Below are positions 50,844-59,655 of a stretch of 64,000 nucleotides of DNA, piece by piece. Source of the DNA: Micropruina glycogenica. GTDB taxonomy: Bacteria > Actinomycetota > Actinomycetes > Propionibacteriales > Propionibacteriaceae. The position numbers and the translations under genes are program-made. The stretch covers positions 3,472,001 to 3,536,000 of the forward strand of contig NZ_LT985188.1 in assembly GCF_900289045.1 (NCBI RefSeq). The letters run 5' to 3'. The notes under the pieces were generated by a model. The model was not told the DNA's origin and did not search any database. It was given only the letters and a program-made list of their open reading frames with translations. Positions within the stretch are counted from its first letter, which is position 1. The number at the start of each line of letters is the position of its first letter.

Positions 50844-52315
50844 GCCACGTCGTCGTGGTCGGCGCCGGGCTGGCCGGGCTGGCCGCCGCCTGCCACCTGG
50901 TGGGCCGCGGGCACCGGGTCACGGTGTTCGAGGCGCAGGATCGGCCCGGTGGCCGGGCCGGTGCCCTGACCCAAGACGGGTTCACCTTCGACACCGGCCC
51001 GGTGGTGCTGACCATGCGCGGGTTGCTCGCCGAGGCGTTCGAGGCCGCCGGCACCCGGCTGCAGGATCACCTGACGCTGCAGCGGCTCGACCCCGCGTAC
51101 CGGGCACACTTCGCCGACGGGTCGGTGCTGCACGTGCGGCACGGCCACGAGGCGATGCGTGACGAGATCGCCACCCACTGCGGGGCGCGTGACGCGGCTG
51201 CGTTCGACGGGTTCGTCACCTGGCTGAAGGCGCTGTACGCCGCCGAGTTGCCGCACTTCATCGACTCCAACTTCAACAGCCCCGCCGACCTGCTGCGGCA
51301 CCCGGGTGCGGCGGCCCGGCTGCTGCGACTCGGCGCCTTCGGGCGGCTCGGGCCGGCCATCGAGCGCAGGTTCGCCGACGAGCGGCTGCACCGGTTGTTC
51401 TCGTTTCAGGCCATGTACGCCGGGCTGGCGCCCGCACAGGCGCTCGCGCTGTACGCCGTGATCACCTACATGGACTCGATCGAGGGGGTCTGGTTTCCCG
51501 ACGGCGGCATGCGGGCCATCGGGCCCGCGCTGGCCGAGGCGATCACCGCAGCGGGCGGCGTCGTGCGTTGTCAGACCCCGGTCGCGCGGGTGCTGCGCCG
51601 CCCGGACGGCACGGTGACCGGCGTCCGGCTGGCCGACGGTGAGGCGGTGGCGGCCGACGCGGTGGTGCTCACCCCCGACCTGCCCGTGGCGTACGAGAAG
51701 CTGCTCGACCTGCCGCCGCCGGCGGTGCTGCGGCGCAGGCCGCGGTACTCACCCTCGTGCGTGGTGTGGCACGCCGGGGTGCTCGGCGAGCCAGAGCCGG
51801 ACGCGGCCCACCACACCATTCATTTCGGCGCCGACTGGGCGGGCGCGTTCGACGATCTGCTGCGGCGCGGGGTGCTGATGCGTGACCCGTCGCGGTTCGT
51901 CTGCCGGCCGAGCGTGCACGACGCGTCGGCCGCGCCGGCCGGCAGCCAGGCGCTGTACGTGCTCGAGCCGACGCCCAACCTTGCCGACGGCGAGCTCGAC
52001 TGGGGCGAGTCGGCGCGCTCGGCGATGCGTGACCGGCTGTTCGGGTTCATCGAGCGGGCGGGCTACTCCTCGGCGGTGCTCACCGAGCGGCTCGTCACCC
52101 CGCAGGACTGGGCCGATCAGGGCATGGCCGCGGGCACGCCGTTCGCGTTGGCCCACACGTTCGGCCAGACCGGGCCGTTCCGCCCGCAGAACGTGCGCAA
52201 GGACGCTCCGGGCCTGGTGTTCGCCGGCTCGGGCACCACACCTGGGGTGGGCATTCCGATGGTGCTGATCTCGGGCAAGCTGGCCGCCGACCGCGTCGAC
52301 GAGGTGCTGCGATGA
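50840..52315 (+). CDS. crtI: Phytoene desaturase
   Basis: A 491-residue FAD enzyme that dehydrogenates phytoene to lycopene. The N-terminal ADP-binding motif VVVGAGLAGLAAACHLVGRG and the RPGGRAG continuation, FDTGPVVLTM, and the C-terminal FAD signature FAGSGTTPGVGIPMVLISGK are the CrtI-type set. ATG 50840 overlaps the previous stop (ATGA) and its own stop overlaps crtB (ATGA), so E-I-B are one coupled operon. Confidence 0.92.
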   Translation: MSHVVVVGAGLAGLAAACHLVGRGHRVTVFEAQDRPGGRAGALTQDGFTFDTGPVVLTMRGLLAEAFEAAGTRLQDHLTLQRLDPAYRAHFADGSVLHVRHGHEAMRDEIATHCGARDAAAFDGFVTWLKALYAAELPHFIDSNFNSPADLLRHPGAAARLLRLGAFGRLGPAIERRFADERLHRLFSFQAMYAGLAPAQALALYAVITYMDSIEGVWFPDGGMRAIGPALAEAITAAGGVVRCQTPVARVLRRPDGTVTGVRLADGEAVAADAVVLTPDLPVAYEKLLDLPPPAVLRRRPRYSPSCVVWHAGVLGEPEPDAAHHTIHFGADWAGAFDDLLRRGVLMRDPSRFVCRPSVHDASAAPAGSQALYVLEPTPNLADGELDWGESARSAMRDRLFGFIERAGYSSAVLTERLVTPQDWADQGMAAGTPFALAHTFGQTGPFRPQNVRKDAPGLVFAGSGTTPGVGIPMVLISGKLAADRVDEVLR

Positions 52316-53136
52316 CCCGCACCCAGCAGTTGCTGCGCCGGCACGGCACGACCTACTGGTGGGGCACGCTGCTGCTGTCGCGCGAGCAGGCCGCAGACGT
52401 GGCCGCGGTGTACGCGGTGTGCCGGGTGGCCGACGACCTGGTCGACGAGCAGCCCGACGTCGAGGTGGCCACCCGTGACCTGTACGCCTACCGCGACGCG
52501 TTCTACGCCGCGTGGGACGGCGCCCCGACCGACGACGAGGTGCTGGCCGCGGCAACCGAGACGGTGCGCCGGCGGGGCATACCGAGGCACTGTTTCGACC
52601 GGTTCTTCGCCGCGATGGCACTCGACCTGACCCGCACGTCGTGGGCGTCGTGGCCCGACCTGCGCGACGGCTACATGGAGGGTTCGGCGGCCGTCATCGG
52701 CGAGATGATGCTGCCGGTGCTCGAACCGACCTCGCCCGGGGCGTTCGAGCCGGCCCGGTCGCTGGGCCTGGCGTTTCAGCTCACCAACTTCATTCGCGAC
52801 GTCGGCGAAGACCTCGACCGGGGTCGCGTCTACCTACCGGCCGACGAACTGGACGCCTACGGCGCCGACCCGTGGCTGCGCCGGGTGACCCCGCAGTGGC
52901 GGGCGTTTCTGGCCGCACAGCTCGTCCGCAACCGTGAGCTCTACGACGCGGCGCTGCCGGGGATCGCTTTGCTGCCGCCGCGCTCGGCCCGCTGCGTGGC
53001 CGCCGCGCATGGGCTGTATTCGCGTATTCTCGACCAGATCGAGGCGGCCGACTACGACGTGTTCAGCGCCCGCCGGCGCGTGCCGCGGGTCACCAAGGCG
53101 TTGACCGTCGCCCGGCTGATGGTCTCGGCGCGATAG
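52312..53136 (+). CDS. crtB: Phytoene synthase
   Basis: A 274-residue squalene/phytoene synthase that condenses two GGPP molecules. The first aspartate-rich motif is VADDLVDE, the second FIRDVGEDLDRGRVYLP, and the LTRTSWAS... segment between is usual. It begins within an ATGA overlap. The next gene, dcd, is nine bases downstream. Confidence 0.92.
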   Translation: MTRTQQLLRRHGTTYWWGTLLLSREQAADVAAVYAVCRVADDLVDEQPDVEVATRDLYAYRDAFYAAWDGAPTDDEVLAAATETVRRRGIPRHCFDRFFAAMALDLTRTSWASWPDLRDGYMEGSAAVIGEMMLPVLEPTSPGAFEPARSLGLAFQLTNFIRDVGEDLDRGRVYLPADELDAYGADPWLRRVTPQWRAFLAAQLVRNRELYDAALPGIALLPPRSARCVAAAHGLYSRILDQIEAADYDVFSARRRVPRVTKALTVARLMVSAR

Positions 53137-53145
53137 CCTCGCTGC

Positions 53146-53721
53146 GTGCTGCTTTCCGATCGCGACATCAGGGCCCAGATCGACGCCGGGCGTGTGGTGT
53201 TCGAGCCGTGGGATCAGGCCATGCTGCAGCCCAGCAGCGTGGACGTGCGGCTCGACAAGTTCTTCCGGCTGTTCGACAACCACAAGTACCGGGTGATCGA
53301 CCCGGCCGTCGACCAGCCCGACCTGACCCGGCTGGTCGAGGTCGACCCGTCCGAGGGTTTCGTGTTGCACCCCGGCGAGTTCGTGCTGGGCAGCACCTAC
53401 GAAACCATCACGCTGCCCGACGACCTGGCCGCCCGCGTCGAGGGCAAGTCGAGCCTCGGACGCCTGGGGCTGCTCACCCACGCCACCGCGGGTTTCGTCG
53501 ACCCCGGCTTCAGCGGCCACGTGACGCTGGAGCTGTCGAACGTCGCGACCCTGCCGATCATGCTGTGGCCGGGCATGAAGATCGGCCAGCTGGCGTTCTT
53601 TCAGCTCAGCAGCCCGTCCGAGAACCCCTACGGGTCACCGGTGTACGGCTCGCACTACCAGGGGCAGCGCGGCCCGACGGCCAGCCGCAGCCACGCGAAC
53701 TTTCACCGCGCCGAAGTCTGA
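53146..53721 (+). CDS. dcd: dCTP deaminase (dUMP-forming type)
   Basis: A 191-residue trimeric deaminase. [43 protein letters not shown] and VTLELSN are the family motifs, with the actinobacterial bifunctional type (dCTP to dUMP) indicated by the [13 protein letters not shown] segment. It makes dUMP for thymidylate. GTG 53146 is at the distal end of the crt operon; it has no known link to carotenoids. Its 3' end overlaps the convergent oxidoreductase gene by 19 bases. Confidence 0.93.
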   Translation: MLLSDRDIRAQIDAGRVVFEPWDQAMLQPSSVDVRLDKFFRLFDNHKYRVIDPAVDQPDLTRLVEVDPSEGFVLHPGEFVLGSTYETITLPDDLAARVEGKSSLGRLGLLTHATAGFVDPGFSGHVTLELSNVATLPIMLWPGMKIGQLAFFQLSSPSENPYGSPVYGSHYQGQRGPTASRSHANFHRAEV

Positions 53722-54908
53722 AGCACCGCTTCGGCGGTACGGCGTCCCGACAGCAGGGCGCCCTGGATCGAGGCCCCTTCGACGTGGTCGCCGGCGAGGA
53801 ACACCCCGCCGCCGAGGTCGATCGGCGGACGCTGCAGGCCCGGCGGCGTGACCGGCAGGCTGTGCGGCACCTCGTGCACGGCGAGCAACTGCCAGTCGTC
53901 GGTGGGTGCGGCGTAGATCGCGGCCGCGTGGGCCAGTACCTCGGCCTCGGTCGGGGCGGGGCCGGTCAGCACGGCCGAGCACTGCACCACGTGTTGACCG
54001 GACGGCGCGTAGGTAGGGGCCACGTTCGACAGCACCGCGGAGTTCACCAGCGGGCCGCGGCGGGCGGCGTCCACGAACAGCAACCGACGCTGCGTGGGCG
54101 CCGTCGGCGCAGCGAACCACCAGGTGACCAGACCCCGCATGGGCACCGACGGTTGGCTGGTCAACTCGCCCACCGAAGCCGGGTCGACCGCCACCACGAC
54201 GGCCCGAGCCTGCAGCGGTTCGGCACCGTCGACGATCACCTCGACACCGCCTGGGCGGCGGTTGACCGCCACCGCACGGGTTTGCAGCCGCACGTCCAGT
54301 CCGTCGGTCAACGCGGCCGGCAGGGCGGCCATGCCCGCTGCCGGAACGCCCGGCGTGCCGCGCAGAAACCAGCCCACCAGCGACCGCACAAACGCCGCCG
54401 ACGTTTCGCCTTTCTCGTCGGCCAGCACGCCGGCCAGAAACGTGTCAGCCACATCACGCAGCGGCCCGGTGAAGCCTGCGGCGTCGAACGATTCGGCCAG
54501 GCGGCGGTCATCGGCCCTGGTGTCGTGCCCGTTCAGCCACCCGATCGCGGTGCGCAGTTGATGCGGCCGCAGGTACCGGCTGCCCGCGCCCCGTACCGCG
54601 GTGACCGGGTGCCGCAGCGGGTCGGCCAGCACGGTCAGGCCGTCGGCGTCGCGTACCGCCACCCCACGCTCGAACCCGCGGACGTCGAGTGACACAAGAT
54701 CGACCGCCGCGCGCAGTTCGGCGTAGGCGGGGTTCAGAAGCTGAAAGCCCCGGTCGAGCCGAAAGCCGTCCACCTCGTCGGTGGTCACCCGGCCACCCAC
54801 CCGATCGGACGCCTCGAGCACCACCACGGTGCGGCCGGCGTCGGCCAGCACCCTGGCGGCGCGCAGACCCGCGAGGCCGGCTCCGATCACGATCACGTCG
54901 GCGCTCAT
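53703..54908 (-). CDS. FAD-dependent oxidoreductase (amine-oxidase/CrtI superfamily)
   Basis: A 401-residue flavoprotein. The N-terminal [21 protein letters not shown] and [27 protein letters not shown] and the C-terminal [20 protein letters not shown] bind FAD. It is related to protoporphyrinogen oxidase and to CrtI-like desaturases, and such genes recur in actinobacterial carotenoid loci, but its substrate cannot be assigned. ATG 54908 overlaps the previous stop (ATGA). It is the last gene of the crtYc operon and overlaps dcd. Confidence 0.8.
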   Translation of the reverse strand: MSADVIVIGAGLAGLRAARVLADAGRTVVVLEASDRVGGRVTTDEVDGFRLDRGFQLLNPAYAELRAAVDLVSLDVRGFERGVAVRDADGLTVLADPLRHPVTAVRGAGSRYLRPHQLRTAIGWLNGHDTRADDRRLAESFDAAGFTGPLRDVADTFLAGVLADEKGETSAAFVRSLVGWFLRGTPGVPAAGMAALPAALTDGLDVRLQTRAVAVNRRPGGVEVIVDGAEPLQARAVVVAVDPASVGELTSQPSVPMRGLVTWWFAAPTAPTQRRLLFVDAARRGPLVNSAVLSNVAPTYAPSGQHVVQCSAVLTGPAPTEAEVLAHAAAIYAAPTDDWQLLAVHEVPHSLPVTPPGLQRPPIDLGGGVFLAGDHVEGASIQGALLSGRRTAEAVLQTSAR

Positions 54909-55228
54909 GCGGCCACCCTTTCGAGAACCAGTTCGTAGTCGGTGCGCCAGGCGGCGCCGTCGAAGGTCATCGCGAACAGCCGGTCGGTGCCGCGCTCGTC
55001 GTGGTACAGGGCGTGGTAGCTGTTGTCGGCGCCGCTGTGACCGAAGACCACCTGCAGGTCGGCACCGTCGGCGTGCCAGTGAAAGGTGACGAAGGCGTCC
55101 GACCACCAGTCGACCACCACGATGCCCGCGTTCTCGACGTCGGGTTCGGGCAGAAACCAGGCCTCGTGCATCGACGCCCGCCAGCGTCCGACCAGGGCGT
55201 CGAGTCGTTGCATCGACTCGCTACGCAT
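54905..55228 (-). CDS. Small hypothetical protein, 107 residues
   Basis: Not recognised with certainty. It has a beta-barrel-like pattern ([20 protein letters not shown], then [19 protein letters not shown] and [13 protein letters not shown]) like DUF1579-type lipocalin folds. ATG 55228 follows GAGGAG; GTG 55234 is possible. It overlaps the downstream flavoprotein gene by four bases and starts ten bases after crtU. A carrier or accessory role in carotenoid processing is a guess. Confidence 0.6.
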   Translation of the reverse strand: MRSESMQRLDALVGRWRASMHEAWFLPEPDVENAGIVVVDWWSDAFVTFHWHADGADLQVVFGHSGADNSYHALYHDERGTDRLFAMTFDGAAWRTDYELVLERVAA

Positions 55229-55237
55229 GGCCACTCC

Positions 55238-56674
55238 TCACCCCAGCAGCCCTTTCATGGGCACCGACCAGACCTCTTCGCCGGCCACCCCCCACTGGGC
55301 GAGCAGGGCGTTGGCGGCCAGCACGCCGGTGGTGGCCGCCCGCTCCATCAGGGCCACCGGAAGGTCGCAGCGCACCCAGTCGCCGGCCAGCACCAACGTC
55401 GGGTTCGGCGTGCTGACCCCGGGACGTTCGGCCCACGGCGCGGGGTCGACCAGCGCGCAGTCGTCGCGAATCAGCAGTTCACGATCGACGATGCCCGCGG
55501 TTGCGGTTTCGGGCCAGGCCCGATGCAGCTCGTCGATCAGCCGCTGCTCGATGTCGGTGGGGTCGTAGAGCGCGTAGCCGTGCAGTTCGACCACCGACCC
55601 ACCCGACGCCGCCGCCCACCTGGTGGCACCCGCCTCGAAGCGGTCGAGCACCGAGATGTTGTCGAGCGGACCGAAGCCGCTGGTGCCCACGAAGGCCGGC
55701 CGGGTTGCGTCCACCGGGGTGTCGAGCCACAGCCGCAGCACCGCGAACGGGGGAGCGTTGCGGGTGGCCGCGACCCGATCCACCCAGGTGGTGGACGCGG
55801 CGGTGCCCGCGATCAGCTCGCGGGCCGTGCGTGGGTCGGTGGCCAACACCACACCGTCGGCGCTCAGGTCGTCGAGCGACTCGACGCTGGTGTTCGTGTG
55901 CACCTCGACCCCGAGCGACGCCAGGTAGCGGCCGAGCGGCGCCCACAGGGCGGTGTCGTAGTCGTCGTCGGGCACGTCGAACAGCAGGCCCTCGGACGAG
56001 CCGAGAAAGTAGGTGTGAAACATCGCCACCAGTTCGCCGGCCGAGAACTCGTTCGGGTCGGCGAAGAAGCTGCGGGCGAACACCTCCAGGGCCAGGTCGC
56101 GGGCGGCGGCCGGAAACCGCAGCCGGTCGAGAAAGGCCGCGGCCGACTCGCCGTCGTAGTCGCTGTACGAGCCGGGAAAGTGCACCCGCACCAGTTCGAG
56201 CGCGCTGGGCAGGTCGACTTTGGGCAGGTCGGTCAGCTTGAAGGTAGGGCTGGCCAGCACGAAGCCGATGATGCTCCACGGTGGCGTGCGGGGCAGCCCG
56301 GTGAACGAATCGGTGAGTCCGTCTGGCCTGGTCAGCGGGTAGTCGTTGATCGGCAGCAGGCGGTCGAGGTTGGGGTCGGTGCGGCGCAGCAGGGCCCGCA
56401 GGTTGTAGTACTGCCGAAAGAACGCGTGAAACCCGCGACTCATGGTGCGGCCCTCGTCGAGCGGCCAGGCGCGCACCCGGCCGCCGAGTTGTGGCTCGGC
56501 CTCGTGGACGGTGACGCGCACACCTCGCTCGGCCAGCACGGTGGCGGCGGCCAGGCCGGCGATGCCGCCGCCGACCACGGCGACGTGCTGGTCGTCGGTT
56601 GCCCGAGCGGCGCCGCTGTGGCCCGGGTGCCGCACGGCCCGCGAGTCGCGGCCCGGTAGCCGTCGCGCGGTCAC
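55238..56674 (-). CDS. crtU: Isorenieratene synthase-like CrtU
   Basis: A 478-residue FAD-dependent carotenoid desaturase/methyltransferase-like protein. HVAVVGGGIAGLAAATVLAE is the dinucleotide motif, RGFHAFFRQYYNLRALLRRTDP and YFLGSSEGLLFDVP are marks of CrtU/CruE enzymes, which desaturate beta-ionone rings and move a methyl group to form aromatic end groups, and the C-terminal LAGDWVRCDLPVALMERA closes the FAD fold. GTG 56674 overlaps the crtT stop as GTGA. Together with a CrtYc/Yd cyclase this predicts isorenieratene, as in Brevibacterium linens. Confidence 0.78.
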   Translation of the reverse strand: MTARRLPGRDSRAVRHPGHSGAARATDDQHVAVVGGGIAGLAAATVLAERGVRVTVHEAEPQLGGRVRAWPLDEGRTMSRGFHAFFRQYYNLRALLRRTDPNLDRLLPINDYPLTRPDGLTDSFTGLPRTPPWSIIGFVLASPTFKLTDLPKVDLPSALELVRVHFPGSYSDYDGESAAAFLDRLRFPAAARDLALEVFARSFFADPNEFSAGELVAMFHTYFLGSSEGLLFDVPDDDYDTALWAPLGRYLASLGVEVHTNTSVESLDDLSADGVVLATDPRTARELIAGTAASTTWVDRVAATRNAPPFAVLRLWLDTPVDATRPAFVGTSGFGPLDNISVLDRFEAGATRWAAASGGSVVELHGYALYDPTDIEQRLIDELHRAWPETATAGIVDRELLIRDDCALVDPAPWAERPGVSTPNPTLVLAGDWVRCDLPVALMERAATTGVLAANALLAQWGVAGEEVWSVPMKGLLG

Positions 56675-57375
56675 GCCGGCCGCCCGGCGCGGATCACGTG
56701 CAGAATGCCCTGCTGCCAGCCCGGCACGGTGCGGCTTTCGACCTCGGTGAAACCAGTGGCGTGCAGGCGTCTGACGAAGCGCGGCACCGAGTCGAACTCG
56801 AGCACGCTGCGTTCGAGGTAACGGTAGAGGCCGTGGTTGCCGCCGGTCACGGTGGCCAAAGGTAGGATCACCGTTTCGCACACCGCGCGCCAGATGCGCG
56901 CCGCCCGGGCGTCGCCCGCCACCGAATACTCCAGCACCACCAGGGCACCGCGCGGGCGCAGCGCTTCGAACGCGTCGGCCAGGACCTGGTCACGCTCGCC
57001 TTCGGGCACGTTGCGAAACAGGTAGGAGGCGAGTACGCCGTCCACCGGTTCGTCGAGCAGCGAGGCCAGTTCACCGGCCCGTCCTTGGGTGAAGGTGACG
57101 CCGGCCGGCCACTGCTTGGCCCGGGCCTGATCGAGCATGCCGCCCGAGGCGTCGATGCCCGCGATGGTGACCACGTCGCCGAAGGCGCCGAGCAGGGCTT
57201 TGGTGGACGCCCCCGAGCCGCACCCCAGGTCGACCAGCGTGCGGGCGTTCGGCACCAGTTCGGCCAAGGCCTGCGCAGCGCGGCGCAGGTGCTGGTGGTA
57301 GCCGGGGTTGAGCCCGACCAGCAGGTCGTAGCGGGTGGCCCCGGCGTCGAACCCGCGGGTGACTTCTGCGCTCAT
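56671..57375 (-). CDS. SAM-dependent methyltransferase (CrtT-like)
   Basis: A 234-residue class I methyltransferase related to UbiE. The SAM motif is LVDLGCGSGASTKALL, then GIDASGGMLDQAR and LVVLEYSVAGDARAARIW. Methyltransferases of this kind (CrtT) sit beside crtU and crtY in Streptomyces; their step is not settled. ATG 57375 overlaps the crtYd stop by four bases and its own stop overlaps crtU, giving tight coupling. Confidence 0.78.
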   Translation of the reverse strand: MSAEVTRGFDAGATRYDLLVGLNPGYHQHLRRAAQALAELVPNARTLVDLGCGSGASTKALLGAFGDVVTIAGIDASGGMLDQARAKQWPAGVTFTQGRAGELASLLDEPVDGVLASYLFRNVPEGERDQVLADAFEALRPRGALVVLEYSVAGDARAARIWRAVCETVILPLATVTGGNHGLYRYLERSVLEFDSVPRFVRRLHATGFTEVESRTVPGWQQGILHVIRAGRPA

Positions 57376-57683
57376 TCAGCCCTCCGGTGGGTCAGTTTGT
57401 GCCAGGTCAGCAGGGTGAGGGTGACCATCGCGAAACCGAAGCCGAAGTCTTCGATCGGTATGTCGAACGGAAACCTGATGCCGCTGAACTGGTCGGGGTA
57501 GTAGATGACGATCGGGTCGGACAGTTTGGTCAGCCAGCCGTCGACCCAGATCTGAAAGAAGAACACCAGGGCCATCGACAGCCAGTACTGGGCGGTGCGC
57601 AGAATGCCGGTGCGTAACCAGAAGAACTCGATCGCGAGAACGCCCAGCACCGCAACGATGGTGAACAGCGTGTACTCACCCAT
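57372..57683 (-). CDS. crtYd: Lycopene cyclase subunit (CrtYd-type)
   Basis: A 103-residue membrane protein with three helices. The cyclase-domain motif is FDIPIEDFGFGFAMVTLTLL (PxE/D pair), and IYYPDQFSGIRFPF precedes it. It is the second subunit of the heterodimeric lycopene cyclase found in actinobacteria. Its start overlaps the crtYc end by eight bases. Confidence 0.82.
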   Translation of the reverse strand: MGEYTLFTIVAVLGVLAIEFFWLRTGILRTAQYWLSMALVFFFQIWVDGWLTKLSDPIVIYYPDQFSGIRFPFDIPIEDFGFGFAMVTLTLLTWHKLTHRRAE

Positions 57684-58002
57684 CGCGGCCTCGAAGTCGC
57701 TTGAGCACCGTGCCTACCGCTTCATAGGTGAGCAGGCCGCAGATCGGAATAACGATGAAGAACACCAGCTCTTCGAGCGGCATCACGCCCAAGTGCACGC
57801 CGGTGATGAAGTCGGGGTTGTACGTCCAGTGCAGGCGCACGATGCCGATCACGTCCCACACGCTGAAGAGCAGCACGGTGGGCACCAGCGCCAGCACCGC
57901 GAGCCGCCAGCGGGCGTACACCCGGGCACCCAAGACGAGTTCGAGGGGCAGGGTGATCACCAGGCAGCCGAGCATGAGCAGCAGGTACTGGTAGTGCTGC
58001 AC
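57676..58002 (-). CDS. crtYc: Lycopene cyclase subunit (CrtYc-type)
   Basis: A 108-residue, three-helix membrane protein: WTYNPDFITGVHLGVMPLEE LVFFIVIPICGLLT carries the conserved PLEE glutamates of the lycopene cyclase domain. It acts with CrtYd to form rings on lycopene; beta-rings are likely because crtU is present and crtEb absent, but epsilon-rings cannot be excluded. GTG 58002 follows GGGAGG; GTG 58008 overlaps that site. First gene of the six-gene operon. Confidence 0.85.
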   Translation of the reverse strand: MQHYQYLLLMLGCLVITLPLELVLGARVYARWRLAVLALVPTVLLFSVWDVIGIVRLHWTYNPDFITGVHLGVMPLEELVFFIVIPICGLLTYEAVGTVLKRLRGRDG

Positions 58003-58020
58003 GGCCACCTCCCGTCCAAG

Positions 58021-58030
58021 GTTTGTCTAA
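58021..58030 (-). promoter_or_regulatory. TTAGACAAAC motif before crtYc
   Basis: Reads TTAGACAAACCTTGG toward crtYc, 19-28 bases before its GTG. It shares the TTAGACAAA core and orientation with 49159-49168. Candidate element for co-regulation of both carotenoid operons. Confidence 0.5.
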
Positions 58031-58032
58031 CC

Positions 58033-59343
58033 CTATCGGTCGGGTGGCGGTGGGTGCGCGTCGAGGTGCCACATCATGGTTGTTTCGCCGGTTGACCAGG
58101 TGGTGAGGTCGTCGGTGGCTTGGTTGGTGACTCGGTAGTGCTGGTGGTGGGGGCTGGTCCACCAGAAGACGCCGCTGGTGGGTTGTCGTAAGTGCCAGCG
58201 TTTGGCGGTTTTGGCGCGGTGGACGCCTCTGGTGAGGGGGCCGAGGTTGTCGGGTCGGGTTTGGTTTTCGACGCCGTCGACGTAGGGGATGGTGTGGTCG
58301 AGGTCGAGCCGTCGGGCCGAGCGTGAACTGTGCGGGAAGATTTCGCAGACGTCGCGCAGCAGGACGGACTCTTGGATGCGGTCGGGTATTTCGTAACTGT
58401 CAACACCGGGTTCGGTGCCTTCGTGGATGACGGGGGTGATGGTGAGGCGGTGGGTGCCGAACAGGTCACGGAGTTGGTCACGCACCAGAGGGCCGAGGGT
58501 TTCACCACGGACGACGTGATTCTCGCCGGTGAGCATGGTGTCGGTGAGGTGCAGGTAGATCTTGGTGCGGGGCAGGTACCGCTTGTCGTCACGACCTTGG
58601 AGTAGAGCAAGAGCTCGTGCGGGGGTGGCGAGGATGCCGAGCGCTTTCGAACGGCGCACGTCGAGTTCGTCGGTGTCACCTTGGGCGGCCAGATTCTTGG
58701 CGATGGCGGCGATGGTTGCTTCGAGTTGCTGGGCGTCAGCGGTGTCGAGCCGTGCCCACAACTCAGTCACGACGGGTTGTTCGGTGGTGGCGGTGCGCAC
58801 GTAGCGTTCGGCGCGGGCTTGGTCGGCTGCTGCTTTCACGGCGTCGGCGGCGATGATTGCGATCAGCCCACGCGCGAGCCGCATCAACCGTGCCCAGCCG
58901 ATACGGCCGTACTTCGACGCGAGTCGTTGATCGAGATCGTGCGCTTGTTCGACGTTCAGGTCGTAACGGGCAGCCAACTGAGTGAGCTGAAACGCCCGGT
59001 ACGGCTGAACCTGGCCCTTCTGCACAGAACTCCACAGCATCGGGTGCCGGTCGTGCAGGTTCAGCACGTCACGAATCAACCAGGTCGCGGCAGCCACTGA
59101 GATCGCCTTGATCGCTGCCACTTCGAGGGGCAGGAACTCACCGACGAGTGCGGTGCCGTCGGCACCGATACGCACGGCCCGTTCACCGGTCACGTCGAAC
59201 TCGTCATTGGTGGTCCAGCCATGCTCGCAAGCCAGGTCTGCGACCGCCTGCAGTTCGATCGCGTCGGCTTGCCGGCGGAGGTCTTGAGCATGGCGCAGCC
59301 GTTGCACCGCTGACTGCGGCACCCCCTCAACAACTACGCTCAT
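58033..59343 (-). CDS. 13E12-family DUF222/HNH protein, second copy
   Basis: A 436-residue relative of the protein at 1253-2596. The DUF222 helical region is present, with WLIRDVLNLHDRHPMLWSSV and YRAFQLTQLAARYDLNV, but the C-terminal HNH lacks the zinc Cys residues: LDLDHTIPYVDGVENQ, then PDNLGPLTRGVHRAKT. The DNA is visibly less G+C-rich than the crt genes, a sign of separate history. It ends 31 bases before the crtYc GTG, on the promoter side, so it sits between that operon and unrelated DNA. Confidence 0.8.
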   Translation of the reverse strand: MSVVVEGVPQSAVQRLRHAQDLRRQADAIELQAVADLACEHGWTTNDEFDVTGERAVRIGADGTALVGEFLPLEVAAIKAISVAAATWLIRDVLNLHDRHPMLWSSVQKGQVQPYRAFQLTQLAARYDLNVEQAHDLDQRLASKYGRIGWARLMRLARGLIAIIAADAVKAAADQARAERYVRTATTEQPVVTELWARLDTADAQQLEATIAAIAKNLAAQGDTDELDVRRSKALGILATPARALALLQGRDDKRYLPRTKIYLHLTDTMLTGENHVVRGETLGPLVRDQLRDLFGTHRLTITPVIHEGTEPGVDSYEIPDRIQESVLLRDVCEIFPHSSRSARRLDLDHTIPYVDGVENQTRPDNLGPLTRGVHRAKTAKRWHLRQPTSGVFWWTSPHHQHYRVTNQATDDLTTWSTGETTMMWHLDAHPPPPDR

Positions 59344-59436
59344 GTGTTCGATTATAGATGTATATAGCGTACCAATCAAGCATTCTGATCATACTTATCC
59401 ATTCATCATCTTGGCAGCGGTGCTTGTGGGCTGGCA

Positions 59437-59655
59437 ATGCTCGCCGGGGCGGTCGTCCTGGGGACCGCAGCCTGTCGCGGGCCGGCGCGCGCGGGCGGTC
59501 GGCGCTTTCCGGGGTTGTTGATCCAAGGCGACACGCTGGCGTGCTTTGCACTGAAGACTGCGAGGTCGTGGCTCGCTGACTACGAGGCGATGATGCGAGA
59601 GGTGGGCCTTGAGTTGCCTTATGGACGACCCGTTGTCGACGATGGTGAGAAGTAG
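59437..59655 (+). CDS. DUF6959-like small protein
   Basis: A 72-residue product. RRFPGLLIQGDTLACFALKTA resembles the core of DUF6959 (FPGVxIQGDSL), followed by helices ending LELPYGRPVVDDG. The N-terminus is odd (MLAGAVVLGTAACRGPARAGG) and the domain's usual start is missing, so it may be truncated. Such small domains occur in polymorphic-toxin immunity loci. Its stop overlaps the next gene. The 93 bases upstream are AT-rich. Confidence 0.45.
   Translation: MLAGAVVLGTAACRGPARAGGRRFPGLLIQGDTLACFALKTARSWLADYEAMMREVGLELPYGRPVVDDGEK

Noticed and set aside
53146-58010. ECF sigma factor (LitS) or crtEb/crtX inside the carotenoid locus
   Set aside because: Every gene in the locus was assigned otherwise; no sigma-70 region 2/4 motif, UbiA-type prenyltransferase or glycosyltransferase is present there.
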